Assembly: GCF_000971115.1 (NCBI RefSeq)
Contig: NZ_BBLV01000017.1
Location: 1-64,000, forward strand
From: Demequina gelatinilytica
GTDB taxonomy: Bacteria; Actinomycetota; Actinomycetes; Actinomycetales; Demequinaceae
Direction: 5' to 3'
Length of the DNA: 64,000 nt
The position numbers and the translations under genes were made by a program. Positions within the stretch are counted from its first letter, which is position 1, and every line of letters starts with the position of its first letter. Below the pieces are notes generated by a model, which did no database searches, had not been told where the DNA came from, and saw only the letters and a program-made list of their open reading frames with translations. This document shows, one piece after another, positions 32,775 to 40,692 of this stretch.

Positions 32775-33641
32775 CTAGGCCTTCCCGTTGCCCAGGTCGC
32801 GCCGACGCAGGAACTTCTCGAACTCCGCGGCGATCGCATCGCCGGAGGCCTCCGGGAGGCTCGTCTCATCCATGACGGACTCGAGCTGCTCGACGTGCGC
32901 GGCGATCTCCTCGTCGTCCTCGGTGAGCTCGTCCGCGCCGTGCTGCCAGGCCTCGAGCTCCTCGGGGAGGTCGTCGAGGTCGATGGGCTCGCCCAGGAAG
33001 CGCTCGAGCTGCGAGAGGATCGCGATGGTGGCCTTGGGGCTCGGAGGGTGCGCGATGTAGTGCGGCACGCCGACCCAGACGGAGACGACCGTGATGCCGC
33101 GCAGCGCAGCCTCGTGGCCGAGCACGCCGAGCACGCCGATGGGGCCCTCGTAGTCGGAGCGCTCGAGGTCGAAGGCCTTGCCCGCGCGGTCGTCCTCCGT
33201 GGTGACGAACGTCGGCAACGGGCGTGTGTGGGGCGCGTCGACCAGGAGCGCGCCGCACGTGATGAGCGTGTGCACGTCGAGATCCTCGGCGTAGTCGAGG
33301 ATCTCGCGGCAGAAGCTGCGCCAGCGCATGGACGGCTCGATGCCGCGGACCAGCGCGATCTCGCGGTCGCCCACCCACGGTCCCGTGGCGGTCGACAGGA
33401 CCGTCCCGGGCCACGAGATGACCCGTTCGCCGCCGTTGACGGACTGGATGGTCGGGCGGCTCACCTGGAAGTCGTGGTACTCCTCGGGGTCGAGCGTCGC
33501 GTACTCGCGCGCCTTCCACATCCGCGAGAGGTGATCGAGGGCGGCGGAGGCGGCCGAGCCTGCATCGTTCCAGCCCTCGAACGCGGCGATCATGACGGAC
33601 TGGTCGGCGGCCAGGGCGGCGGGGTCGCTCTCGTGGGTCAT
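32775..33641 (-). CDS. PAC2 family protein
   Basis: 288-residue protein with the PAC2 fold named after eukaryotic proteasome assembly chaperone 2, common in actinobacteria but of unproven role. Recognisable blocks are VMIAAFEGWNDAGSAASAALDHL, ALVRGIEPSMRWRSFCREILDYAEDL, and GVLGHEAALRGITVVSVWVGVPHYIAHPPSPKATIAILSQLERFLG. The C-terminal 60 residues are acidic and helical. It is divergent from the HAD gene with only 24 bases between start codons. TAGGCT ends 6 bases before the ATG. A link to the Pup system 5 kb away is possible but unproven. Confidence 0.85.
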   Translation of the reverse strand: MTHESDPAALAADQSVMIAAFEGWNDAGSAASAALDHLSRMWKAREYATLDPEEYHDFQVSRPTIQSVNGGERVISWPGTVLSTATGPWVGDREIALVRGIEPSMRWRSFCREILDYAEDLDVHTLITCGALLVDAPHTRPLPTFVTTEDDRAGKAFDLERSDYEGPIGVLGVLGHEAALRGITVVSVWVGVPHYIAHPPSPKATIAILSQLERFLGEPIDLDDLPEELEAWQHGADELTEDDEEIAAHVEQLESVMDETSLPEASGDAIAAEFEKFLRRRDLGNGKA

Positions 33642-33647
33642 TCGGCC

Positions 33648-33653
33648 AGCCTA
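33648..33653 (-). promoter_or_regulatory. Candidate leaderless -10 (TAGGCT) of the PAC2 gene
   Basis: TAGGCT on the minus strand ends 6 bases before the ATG at 33641 and shares two bases with the -10 of the divergent HAD gene. Confidence 0.5.
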
Positions 33654-33657
33654 GACT
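33652..33657 (+). promoter_or_regulatory. Candidate leaderless -10 (TAGACT) of the HAD gene
   Basis: TAGACT ends 8 bases before the ATG at 33666 and overlaps the opposite-strand -10 by two bases. Confidence 0.5.
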
Positions 33658-33665
33658 CGGCCTAT

Positions 33666-34355
33666 ATGAATGAGAAGGCGACGCACCCGGCCGCTGTCCT
33701 CTGGGACATGGACGGCACGCTCATCGACTCGGAGCCGTACTGGATCGCCGCCGAGACCGAGCTGTGCCGCAGCTTCGGCGTCGGCTGGACCCATGAGGAC
33801 GGGCTCCAGCTGGTGGGGAACCCGCTCCTGGTCTCCGCGCAGGTCCTCATCGAGCGCGGGGTCGACCTCGAGCCCGAGGAGGTCATCACCTACCTGCTCG
33901 GACGCGTCACCGCGCAGGTGCGCGAGCGCACACCGTGGATGGACGATGCGCGGGGCCTCCTTGACGCGGTCGTGTCGGCCGGCATCCCGTGCGCGCTGGT
34001 CACCATGTCCTACTCGATGCTCGCGGACGCCTTCGTGTCGCGCGCGGCGGACGCGTTCGCCGTGGTGGTGACGGGCGACCAGGTGACCCATGGCAAGCCC
34101 CACCCCGAGCCGTACCTCACCGCGGCCGAACGCCTGGGTGTGGACATCACGCGGTGCATCGCGATCGAGGACTCGCCCGCGGGCATCGGCTCCGCCCATG
34201 CCTCCGGTGCCGCAACCATCGGCGTGCGTCGGCTCATCCCGGTGGAGAAGCGTCCCGGGCTGTCCCGCGTGGCATCGCTCGCGGGTCTCGATGTCGACAT
34301 GCTGGGACGGCTGGTGGACGGCCACGTGGTCGACGACTTCGGTGAGACCGCCTGA
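33666..34355 (+). CDS. HAD-superfamily phosphatase/phosphomutase (beta-PGM-like)
   Basis: 229-residue cytosolic HAD enzyme. Motif I is DMDGTLIDSE, with nucleophile Asp14 and acid/base Asp16. A helical cap follows (residues about 25-90). Motif II is VTMSYS, motif III the Lys in THGKPHPEPYL, motif IV IEDSPAGIGSAHASGA. The DSPAG form and a class C1 cap are shared with beta-phosphoglucomutases and sugar-phosphate phosphatases; the substrate is unknown. The start is set by family alignment and the -10 at leaderless distance. It faces the PAC2 gene across a 24-base gap. Confidence 0.85.
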   Translation: MNEKATHPAAVLWDMDGTLIDSEPYWIAAETELCRSFGVGWTHEDGLQLVGNPLLVSAQVLIERGVDLEPEEVITYLLGRVTAQVRERTPWMDDARGLLDAVVSAGIPCALVTMSYSMLADAFVSRAADAFAVVVTGDQVTHGKPHPEPYLTAAERLGVDITRCIAIEDSPAGIGSAHASGAATIGVRRLIPVEKRPGLSRVASLAGLDVDMLGRLVDGHVVDDFGETA

Positions 34356-34419
34356 GCGGTGAGCTCCCCGGGGTGCTCCCGAGCGCCCTCCGTCCGCGAT
34401 GCCTGGCGGGCGCCCGTGG

Positions 34420-35253
34420 CTACGCGGTGACGGGCCTGACCCCGAGCGCCCTCTCGACCGCGTCCGGATCGAGCGGGCGCTCGGCGCCGCCGAACTCCGG
34501 GCACCGGTCCTGGAAGCTGCACCATCCGCACAGCTTCGACCTGCGGGTGCGGAAACGGCCGGCCGCCGCCGCCGCGGTGATCTCGCCCCAGATCTCGCGG
34601 ATCTCGAACTCGATCTGAGCGATGTCGTCGCCCGTGGGGCGGATCTCGAGCCGGCCGCCGTCCTTGAGGAACAGGAGCTGGAGCAGCGCGGGCCGGCGCT
34701 GGCGCAGGCGCTCGATCACGAGCGCGTAGAAGCGCATCTGGAAGCGTTCCTTCTTGGCGCCGTACCGCGGGTCCGGGGTCTTCCCGGTCTTGTAGTCGAC
34801 GATGCGGATGGCGCCGTCGGGCGCGATGTCGACGCGGTCGACGATCCCGCGGAGCAGCGGCCCGTCCTCGAGCTGGAGCTCGATGAACTCCTCGCGTGCC
34901 GCGGGCTCGAGCCGCTGGGGGTTCTCCAGCTCGAAGTAGGTCGCGAGACGTTGCCGCCCGTCCGTGAGCCATGCCTCCTCTGCGGCGGGGTCGGCATGGA
35001 GCTCCGCGAGCGCGGGGTCCTTCGCGACCATCGCGCGCCATTGCGGCTCGAGACGCGCGTGCGCGGCCTCCACGGTGCGCTCGGGCGCGGGGAGGTCGTA
35101 CAGCTTCTCGAGCACCGCGTGGACGAGCGTCCCCAGCGTCGCGGCGGCGGACGGCGGCTCGGGAAGCCGGTCCACGACGCGGTAGCGGAACATGAGCGGG
35201 CACTGCTGGAAGTCGCCGGCGCGCGAGGGGGACAGGGCGGGAGGTCGAGCCAT
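34420..35253 (-). CDS. RecB-like PD-(D/E)XK nuclease with Fe-S cysteines
   Basis: 277-residue single-domain nuclease related to the C-terminal domains of RecB/AddB and to Cas4. The nuclease motifs are GTLVHAVLEKLYD, GIVDRVDIAPDG and IRIVDYKTGK (Asp and Lys of PD-(D/E)XK). Four cysteines, Cys18 near the N-terminus and CGWCSFQDRC (Cys242, 245, 251) near the C-terminus, are placed as in the 4Fe-4S cluster of AddB/Cas4. No helicase or CRISPR gene is nearby, so it is the actinobacterial stand-alone form. TAGGGT ends 7 bases before the ATG at 35253. Confidence 0.85.
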   Translation of the reverse strand: MARPPALSPSRAGDFQQCPLMFRYRVVDRLPEPPSAAATLGTLVHAVLEKLYDLPAPERTVEAAHARLEPQWRAMVAKDPALAELHADPAAEEAWLTDGRQRLATYFELENPQRLEPAAREEFIELQLEDGPLLRGIVDRVDIAPDGAIRIVDYKTGKTPDPRYGAKKERFQMRFYALVIERLRQRRPALLQLLFLKDGGRLEIRPTGDDIAQIEFEIREIWGEITAAAAAGRFRTRRSKLCGWCSFQDRCPEFGGAERPLDPDAVERALGVRPVTA

Positions 35254-35260
35254 GCCGACA

Positions 35261-35266
35261 ACCCTA
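35261..35266 (-). promoter_or_regulatory. Candidate leaderless -10 (TAGGGT) of the RecB-like gene
   Basis: TAGGGT on the minus strand ends 7 bases before the ATG at 35253. Confidence 0.45.
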
Positions 35267-35343
35267 GATCCAGGCTCCGACAGCGCGGCGTCCGTCCCCA
35301 GGCGACCATGCGCGCGTGTCACCGTGGTGTCGGTGCGCGCCGC

Positions 35344-35349
35344 TACCGT
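35344..35349 (+). promoter_or_regulatory. Candidate leaderless -10 (TACCGT) of the M50 protease gene
   Basis: TACCGT ends 6 bases before the ATG at 35356; the spacer is GGGGGC. Confidence 0.45.
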
Positions 35350-35355
35350 GGGGGC

Positions 35356-36471
35356 ATGGACAGGCCCTCCCCCCGGACCCGGGCGACCCGCGGCATCAGG
35401 CTCGGAAGCGTGCTGGGCGCGCGCATCGTCCTCACCCCCTCGACGCTGGTGATGGCGCTCATCCTGGCCGCCTTCTACGGCACCGGGGAGGACGGCCTGA
35501 CGCGCCACGGCTTCGCGCTGGGGCTCGCGGTCGCGATCCTGCTGTTCGTGTCGGTGTTCGTCCACGAGCTCGCGCACACCGCGGCGGCCCGCGCCTTCGG
35601 GCGCGAGGTCGAGGAGATCGTCCTCACGTTCTTCGGCGGTCACACCCAGTTCAGGAGCGCGGACCCGAAGCCCCTCGAGACCGGGGTGATCGCGGCCGCC
35701 GGCCCGTTCGCGAACGCCGCGCTCGGAGGCCTCGCGATCGTCGCCGCGAACGCGTTCGAGGGCACCGCCGGGGAGGTCCTCTGGTACGCGGGCCTGCTCA
35801 ACTTCATCCTGGCCGCCTTCAACGCGCTCCCGGGATCCCCGCTCGACGGCGGCCGCGTGGTCAACGCGATCGTCTGGGGATCCTCCGGCGACCGGTGGAA
35901 GGGCCACCGCTGGGCGGCGCAGGGCGGTCGCATCGTCGCGGTCGCCGTGGTGGTGCTCGCCGTGGGCTGGCCGCTGGTCCAGGGCCGGGGCGTCGACCTC
36001 ATCTCCGCCGTGTGGGCGATGTTCCTGTTCTCCGTCATCTGGCCGGCATCGTCGGCCGAGCTGCGCGCGGCGACCGTCCTGGGCCGCCGCGAGCAGGTCA
36101 CGGCGCTGTCGGTCTCGGCGCCGGCCGTCGCCATCCCGTACGACTCGACCGTGACGGAGGCGCGCGAGCTCGCCACCGCGGCCGGGGCACGCGAGGTCGT
36201 GGTGCTCGCCGCGGACGGGCAGCCCGCGGGGCACTTCCCGGTGAGCCTCACCGAGGCGGTGCCGGAGGAGGCACGCGCCTCCACCACGCTGATCGCCGTC
36301 ACCATGCCGCTGGCGCGCGGCGCCGCGATCCCGGCGGACGCCACGGGCCAGGCGCTGGTCGAGGCGGTCGTGCCGTGGTTCGGGCGCACCGATGTGCTCG
36401 TGGTGACGGACAAGGACGGCCTGCCGGTCGGCATCGCCAAGCTCGAGGACGTCAAGGACGCGCTCAGCTGA
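35356..36471 (+). CDS. M50 site-2 protease with CBS-like C-terminus
   Basis: Membrane-embedded zinc metalloprotease, 371 residues. The active site HELAH is at 70-74 within the second hydrophobic segment; the third zinc ligand Asp164 is in NALPGSPLDGGR. Six membrane helices cover about residues 25-230. The C-terminal 130 residues form a CBS-type domain pair (SAPAVAIPYDSTVTEARELATAAGAREVVVLAADG and VLVVTDKDGLPVGIAKLEDVKDALS), as in the Rip3/SpoIVFB-like group where CBS domains bind nucleotides. Substrates are usually anti-sigma factors or membrane proteins; none is encoded next to it. The long upstream open frame is ignored because motifs begin here. Confidence 0.9.
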   Translation: MDRPSPRTRATRGIRLGSVLGARIVLTPSTLVMALILAAFYGTGEDGLTRHGFALGLAVAILLFVSVFVHELAHTAAARAFGREVEEIVLTFFGGHTQFRSADPKPLETGVIAAAGPFANAALGGLAIVAANAFEGTAGEVLWYAGLLNFILAAFNALPGSPLDGGRVVNAIVWGSSGDRWKGHRWAAQGGRIVAVAVVVLAVGWPLVQGRGVDLISAVWAMFLFSVIWPASSAELRAATVLGRREQVTALSVSAPAVAIPYDSTVTEARELATAAGAREVVVLAADGQPAGHFPVSLTEAVPEEARASTTLIAVTMPLARGAAIPADATGQALVEAVVPWFGRTDVLVVTDKDGLPVGIAKLEDVKDALS

Positions 36472-36532
36472 GGGCGCCGCCGCGCGCGGGACAGGGGCCA
36501 GCGGGGCCGCGTTCGGCCTCGTGCGCGCGCCC

Positions 36533-36538
36533 TAGACT
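36533..36538 (+). promoter_or_regulatory. Candidate leaderless -10 (TAGACT) of trmI and the Pup cluster
   Basis: TAGACT ends 6 bases before the trmI ATG at 36545. It would drive trmI-arc-dop, which overlap one another. Confidence 0.5.
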
Positions 36539-36544
36539 GGCCGC

Positions 36545-37552
36545 ATGACCCAGACTTCCGAGCCCGTCGGCGCGTCCGAGCGCCGCGGCCCGCTCCGTGC
36601 AGGCGACCGCGTCCAGCTGACCGACCCGAAGGGCCGTCACCACACGATCGTCCTCGGTCACGGCAAGCAGTTCCACACCCACCGGGGCCTCTTCCACCAC
36701 GACGACGTCATCGGGCAGCCCGAGGGCTGCGTCGTCCGCAACACCGCCGGCATCGAGTACCTGGTGCTGCGCCCGCTGCTGAGCGACTTCGTGCTGTCGA
36801 TGCCGCGCGGGGCCGCGGTCGTGTACCCCAAGGACGCGGGCCAGATCATCCAGATGGCGGACATCTTCCCCGGGGCGCGCGTGGTCGAGGCCGGCGTCGG
36901 CTCCGGTGCGCTCACCATGTCGCTGCTGCGCGCCGTCGGCGACTCCGGGCAGCTCGTCAGCATCGAGCGTCGTGAGGACTTCGCCGACATCGCCCGCGCC
37001 AACGTCGAGTCGCACTTCGGCGGCCCGCACCCCGCGTGGCGGCTCGAGATCGGCGACTTCGCGGACCGTGTGGGCGACGCGTTCGAGCCCGGCACCGTCG
37101 ACCGCATCGTGCTCGACATGCTCGCGCCGTGGGAGAACATCGACGCGGCGGCCGATGCGCTCGCGCCCGGCGGCGTGTTCCTCGCGTACGTCGCGACCAC
37201 CACGCAGCTCTCGCGCCTCGCGGAGGACCTGCGCGAGCACGGCGGCTACACGGAGCCCCGTGCATGGGAGACCATGGTCCGCACGTGGCACCTCGAGGGC
37301 CTCGCGGTGCGTCCCGACCACCGCATGGTCGGGCACACCGGCTTCCTGCTCACCGCGCGCCGCATGGCGCCCGGCGTGGACGCCCCGCTGCGTCACCGAC
37401 GCCCCGCGAAGGGCTCCTACCCCCACGAGGAGCAGTGGACGCCCGAGGACCTGGGCGAGCGCGGCGTCTCGGACAAGAAGGTCCGCAAGGTGCGCCGCGA
37501 CGCGACCGCGGTGGCGGACATCGTCCTCAACCGCGCCGACGAGGAGGACTGA
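36545..37552 (+). CDS. trmI: tRNA (adenine-N1) methyltransferase TrmI
   Basis: SAM-dependent enzyme that makes m1A58 in the T loop of tRNA, 335 residues. The N-terminal beta domain includes HTIVLGHGKQFHTHRGLFHHDDVIG; the Rossmann domain shows VVEAGVGSGALTMSLLRAVG for SAM binding and VDRIVLDMLAPWENIDAAADALAPGG. The C-terminal 60 residues are basic and possibly disordered. It is first in the pupylation cluster and overlaps arc by TGATG, the standard actinobacterial arrangement (Rv2118c next to mpa). It has no direct role in pupylation. Confidence 0.93.
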   Translation: MTQTSEPVGASERRGPLRAGDRVQLTDPKGRHHTIVLGHGKQFHTHRGLFHHDDVIGQPEGCVVRNTAGIEYLVLRPLLSDFVLSMPRGAAVVYPKDAGQIIQMADIFPGARVVEAGVGSGALTMSLLRAVGDSGQLVSIERREDFADIARANVESHFGGPHPAWRLEIGDFADRVGDAFEPGTVDRIVLDMLAPWENIDAAADALAPGGVFLAYVATTTQLSRLAEDLREHGGYTEPRAWETMVRTWHLEGLAVRPDHRMVGHTGFLLTARRMAPGVDAPLRHRRPAKGSYPHEEQWTPEDLGERGVSDKKVRKVRRDATAVADIVLNRADEED

Positions 37553-38961
37553 TGGTGGCCGAGGCGCAGGACGTCATCGCGCGGCTCGAGCGGCAGAACG
37601 CCGATCTCCAGCGCCTGCTCACGCTCGCGCGCGACCAGCTGGGGGAGATGCGCACCCAGCTGGCGGAGGCCTCGCAGCCCCCGCAGACCTTCGCGACGTT
37701 CGTCGAGTGGTCGGGCCGGAACGCCGACGTGGTCGCGAGCGGCCGGCGGATGCGCGTGGCCGTGCTGCCCACGCTCGAGGTGGACCTCGCGCCTGGCGAC
37801 GAGGTGCTGCTCAACGCCATGAGCGTCGTCGTCGACGTCGCGAGGCCCGAGCGCACCGGTCAGGCCGCGATCGTCCGCGAGGTCGTCGACCAGGACCGCA
37901 TCCTGGTGGTGTCGCGCGGCGAGGACGAGCGCGTGGTCACCCTGATCGGCGGTGATGCCGCGCGCCGCGTGCACGAGGGCGACACCGTCATCATCGACCC
38001 GCGCACGGGCTTCGCGTCCGAGAAGGTCGAGCGCACGGGCGTCGAGGCCCTCCTGCTCGAAGAGGTCCCGGACATCGACTACGCGTCGATCGGCGGTCTG
38101 GCGCCTCAGATCGAGCGCATCCGCGACGCGATCGAGCTTCCGCTCACGCACCCCGAGCTGTACCGCGAGCACGCGTTGCGTCCGCCGCGCGGCCTGCTGC
38201 TCTACGGCCCGCCCGGCTGCGGCAAGACGCTCATCGCGAAGGCGGTCGCGCACTCGCTCGCGGAGGCGGTGGGCGCGGACCGCTCCTACTTCCTCTCCGT
38301 CAAGGGCCCCGAGCTGCTGAACAAGTACGTGGGAGAGACCGAGCGCTACATCCGCACCATCTTCGAGCGCGCCCGCGCCAAGGCGCACGGCGGCGCACCC
38401 GTGGTGGTGTTCTTCGACGAGATGGACGCGCTGTTCCGTGCCCGCGGCTCCGGAGTGAGCTCCGACATGGAGACCACGATCGTCCCGCAGCTGCTCACCG
38501 AGCTCGACGGCGTCGAGGCGCTGGGCAACGTCATCGTCATCGGCGCCTCCAACCGCGAGGACATGATCGACCCCGCGATCCTGCGTCCGGGGCGTCTCGA
38601 CGTGAAGATCGAGATCTCGCGGCCCAGCCAGGCGGCGACCGCGGACATCTTCGGCAAGTACCTGCGTACCGACCTGCCGCTCGCGCAGGTCGAGCTCGAT
38701 GCGCACGGCGGCGACCGCGACGCCACGGCCCGCGCGCTCATCGACACGGGGGTCGCGAGGATCTTCGCGCACGCCGACGCCGACCGTCACGTCTCGGGCG
38801 CCGTGGTGCGCAACATCGTCGACCGCGCCAAGACCGCGGCCATCAAGGGCGTGGTCGCCGGGTACCCCAAGGGCCTCACTCGCGCGCACCTCGAGCACGC
38901 GGCGGACCAGGAGCTCGCCGAGGCCCGGGCCGTGGCCGCGGGCACACTCGCGGGGGCCTGA
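37552..38961 (+). CDS. arc: Proteasome-type AAA ATPase ARC/Mpa lacking the gate-opening C-terminus
   Basis: Hexameric unfoldase that recognises Pup-tagged proteins, 469 residues, shorter than mycobacterial Mpa (about 609). A coiled coil at residues 3-42 (VIARLERQNADLQRLL...) is the Pup-binding element. OB-fold domains reach about residue 170. The AAA domain has Walker A GPPGCGKTLIAKA, pore-loop region LLNKYVGETERYIR, Walker B VVVFFDEMDALF, and Arg-finger region DPAILRPGRLD. The protein ends ...AVAAGTLAGA. The terminal Gln-Tyr-Leu that docks and opens the 20S proteasome in Mpa is missing. It overlaps trmI and dop by TGATG. This fits a proteasome-independent unfoldase, as proposed in Corynebacterium. 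Confidence 0.92.
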   Translation: MVAEAQDVIARLERQNADLQRLLTLARDQLGEMRTQLAEASQPPQTFATFVEWSGRNADVVASGRRMRVAVLPTLEVDLAPGDEVLLNAMSVVVDVARPERTGQAAIVREVVDQDRILVVSRGEDERVVTLIGGDAARRVHEGDTVIIDPRTGFASEKVERTGVEALLLEEVPDIDYASIGGLAPQIERIRDAIELPLTHPELYREHALRPPRGLLLYGPPGCGKTLIAKAVAHSLAEAVGADRSYFLSVKGPELLNKYVGETERYIRTIFERARAKAHGGAPVVVFFDEMDALFRARGSGVSSDMETTIVPQLLTELDGVEALGNVIVIGASNREDMIDPAILRPGRLDVKIEISRPSQAATADIFGKYLRTDLPLAQVELDAHGGDRDATARALIDTGVARIFAHADADRHVSGAVVRNIVDRAKTAAIKGVVAGYPKGLTRAHLEHAADQELAEARAVAAGTLAGA

Positions 38962-40475
38962 TGCGCGTCGTCGGGATCGAGACCGAGTACGGCATCGTCG
39001 ACCCCGACGAGCCGCGCGCCAACCCCATCCTCATGTCCTCGCGCCTGGTGCAGGCGTGCCGTGCCGGGGCGGGCGACCGGACGGCACGCTGGGACTACGG
39101 CGGCGAGGACCCGCTCCAGGACCAGCGAGGCTTCCGCCGCTCGCGCGCGCAGGCGACACCGGACCTGCTGACGGACGCACCCGAGTTCGACGAGTCCGCG
39201 GGCGAGGTCACGCTCCGGCGCCGGCGCGGCTCGTGGGAGGACCCGGCGCACCTCAACGCGGTGCTCGCCAACGGTGCCCGCTTCTACGTGGATCATGCGC
39301 ATCCCGAGTACTCGGGCCCGGAGGTCACCAGCGCGCACGATGCGGTGGTGTGGGACCGCGCGGGCGACGCGATCGCATTCGCGGCGGCGCAGCGCTACGC
39401 CGCGGACGAGGGCACGCGCGTCGACCTCTACAAGAACAACGTCGACGGCAAGGGTGCGAGCTACGGCACGCACGAGAACTTCCTGGTGCGCCGGTCGACC
39501 AGCTTCGACGACCTCGCGCGTCGTCTCACGCCCCACCTGGTGACCCGTCAGGTGTTCGCAGGCGCGGGGCGCGTGGGACTGGGCCAGTTCGGCGAGGCGG
39601 CGGGCTTCCAGCTGTCGCAGCGCGCCGACTACATGGAGGCCGAGGTGGGTCTCGAGACCACCCTGCGCCGTCCCATCGTCAACACGCGCGACGAGCCGCA
39701 CGCGACGCGCGACCGCTACCGGCGCCTGCACGTCATCATCGGCGACGCGAACCTCTTCGACGTCGCGACGTTCCTGAAGATCGGCACCACGTCGCTGGTC
39801 CTCGCGGCCATCGAGGCCGATGACGAGCGGCTCGACACCCTCGAGCTCGCCCATCCCGTCGATGCGGTGCAGACCGTGAGCCGCGACCTCTCGCTGCGCG
39901 AGCGCCTGGTGCTCGCCGACGGGGATCAGGCGAGCGCGCTCGAGGTGCAGCGCGCGCTGCTCGAGATCTGCCGCAGCTACGCGACCGATGCAGGCGACGC
40001 CGCCGTGATCGCGCGCTGGGAGGGCGTTCTCGAGCGGCTCGCGACGGATCTGTTCAGCGCGGCGCGCGAGGTCGAGTGGGTGGCCAAGCTCCAGCTCCTG
40101 GGGCGCATGCGCGCGCGTCACGCCTCGCCCGAGTCGCCGGACGGCCTGCCATGGCACGATGCCCGGCTCGCCGCGATGGACCTCCAGTGGTCACGCCTGG
40201 GAGACGGCCTCGCGACCCGTCTCGCGGCGGCGGGCCAGGTCGAGCGCATCGCCACCGACGAGGAGGTCGCGGCGGCCGTCGCGACCGCGCCGCAGGACAC
40301 GCGCGCCCGGCTGCGCGGCGGCATCGTCGCCGCACGCCCGGACGTGGTCGATGCGGCCGGGTGGAGCACGGTGGTGCTCGACCGGGAGACGGACCACGGG
40401 CATCTCGAGGTGGTGCATCTGGACGAGCCGCTCGCGGCGAGCCACCCCCTCCTCGACGCCCTGATGGCCGGATAG
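38961..40475 (+). CDS. dop: Pup deamidase/depupylase Dop
   Basis: Carboxylate-amine-ligase-fold enzyme that deamidates the C-terminal Gln of Pup and removes Pup from targets; 504 residues. The N-terminus MRVVGIETEYGIV carries the catalytic acidic residues. Unlike PafA it has the extended Dop loop near residues 40-90 (GGEDPLQDQRGFRRSRAQATPDLL...). Further conserved blocks are HAHPEYSGPEVTSAHDAVVWDRAG, YKNNVDGKGASYGTHENFLV and NTRDEPHATRDRYRRLHVIIGDAN. It is coupled to arc by TGATG. Its TAG stop forms the first half of the -10 hexamer of pup. Confidence 0.94.
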   Translation: MRVVGIETEYGIVDPDEPRANPILMSSRLVQACRAGAGDRTARWDYGGEDPLQDQRGFRRSRAQATPDLLTDAPEFDESAGEVTLRRRRGSWEDPAHLNAVLANGARFYVDHAHPEYSGPEVTSAHDAVVWDRAGDAIAFAAAQRYAADEGTRVDLYKNNVDGKGASYGTHENFLVRRSTSFDDLARRLTPHLVTRQVFAGAGRVGLGQFGEAAGFQLSQRADYMEAEVGLETTLRRPIVNTRDEPHATRDRYRRLHVIIGDANLFDVATFLKIGTTSLVLAAIEADDERLDTLELAHPVDAVQTVSRDLSLRERLVLADGDQASALEVQRALLEICRSYATDAGDAAVIARWEGVLERLATDLFSAAREVEWVAKLQLLGRMRARHASPESPDGLPWHDARLAAMDLQWSRLGDGLATRLAAAGQVERIATDEEVAAAVATAPQDTRARLRGGIVAARPDVVDAAGWSTVVLDRETDHGHLEVVHLDEPLAASHPLLDALMAG

Positions 40476-40478
40476 ACT
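40473..40478 (+). promoter_or_regulatory. Candidate leaderless -10 (TAGACT) of pup, starting at the dop stop
   Basis: TAGACT begins with the dop TAG stop and ends 7 bases before the pup ATG at 40486. It would allow pup to be made in excess over dop. Confidence 0.55.
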
Positions 40479-40485
40479 CGCGATC

Positions 40486-40674
40486 ATGGCCCAGCTCAAC
40501 GCGCAAGGACAGCCCTACGAGGACGAGACCCCGGAGCCGGACGCCCCCGCACCCGCCCCGGCGGCGCAGGCGAGCGGCGATGCGCTCGACGACCTCCTCG
40601 CGGAGATCGACGGCTCGCTCCAGGTCAACGCCGAGCAGTTCGTCCGTTCCTTCGTGCAGAAGGGCGGTCAGTAG
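40486..40674 (+). CDS. pup: Prokaryotic ubiquitin-like protein Pup
   Basis: 62-residue intrinsically disordered tag protein. It ends FVQKGGQ: the terminal Gln must be deamidated to Glu by Dop before PafA links it to target lysines. The helical ARC-binding segment is LDDLLAEIDGSLQVNAEQFVRSF. The N-terminus (about 30 residues) is Pro/Ala/Glu-rich and disordered, serving as the threading end for the unfoldase. A single internal Lys near the end is the usual position. Only 18 bases separate it from pafA; the prcB and prcA genes that normally lie here in proteasome-bearing actinobacteria are absent. Confidence 0.96.
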   Translation: MAQLNAQGQPYEDETPEPDAPAPAPAAQASGDALDDLLAEIDGSLQVNAEQFVRSFVQKGGQ

Positions 40675-40692
40675 GCCGCCGGCCTCGCGCCC

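Noticed and set aside
40675..40692. A remnant of prcB or prcA between pup and pafA
   Set aside because: Only 18 bases separate the two genes; no remnant could fit.
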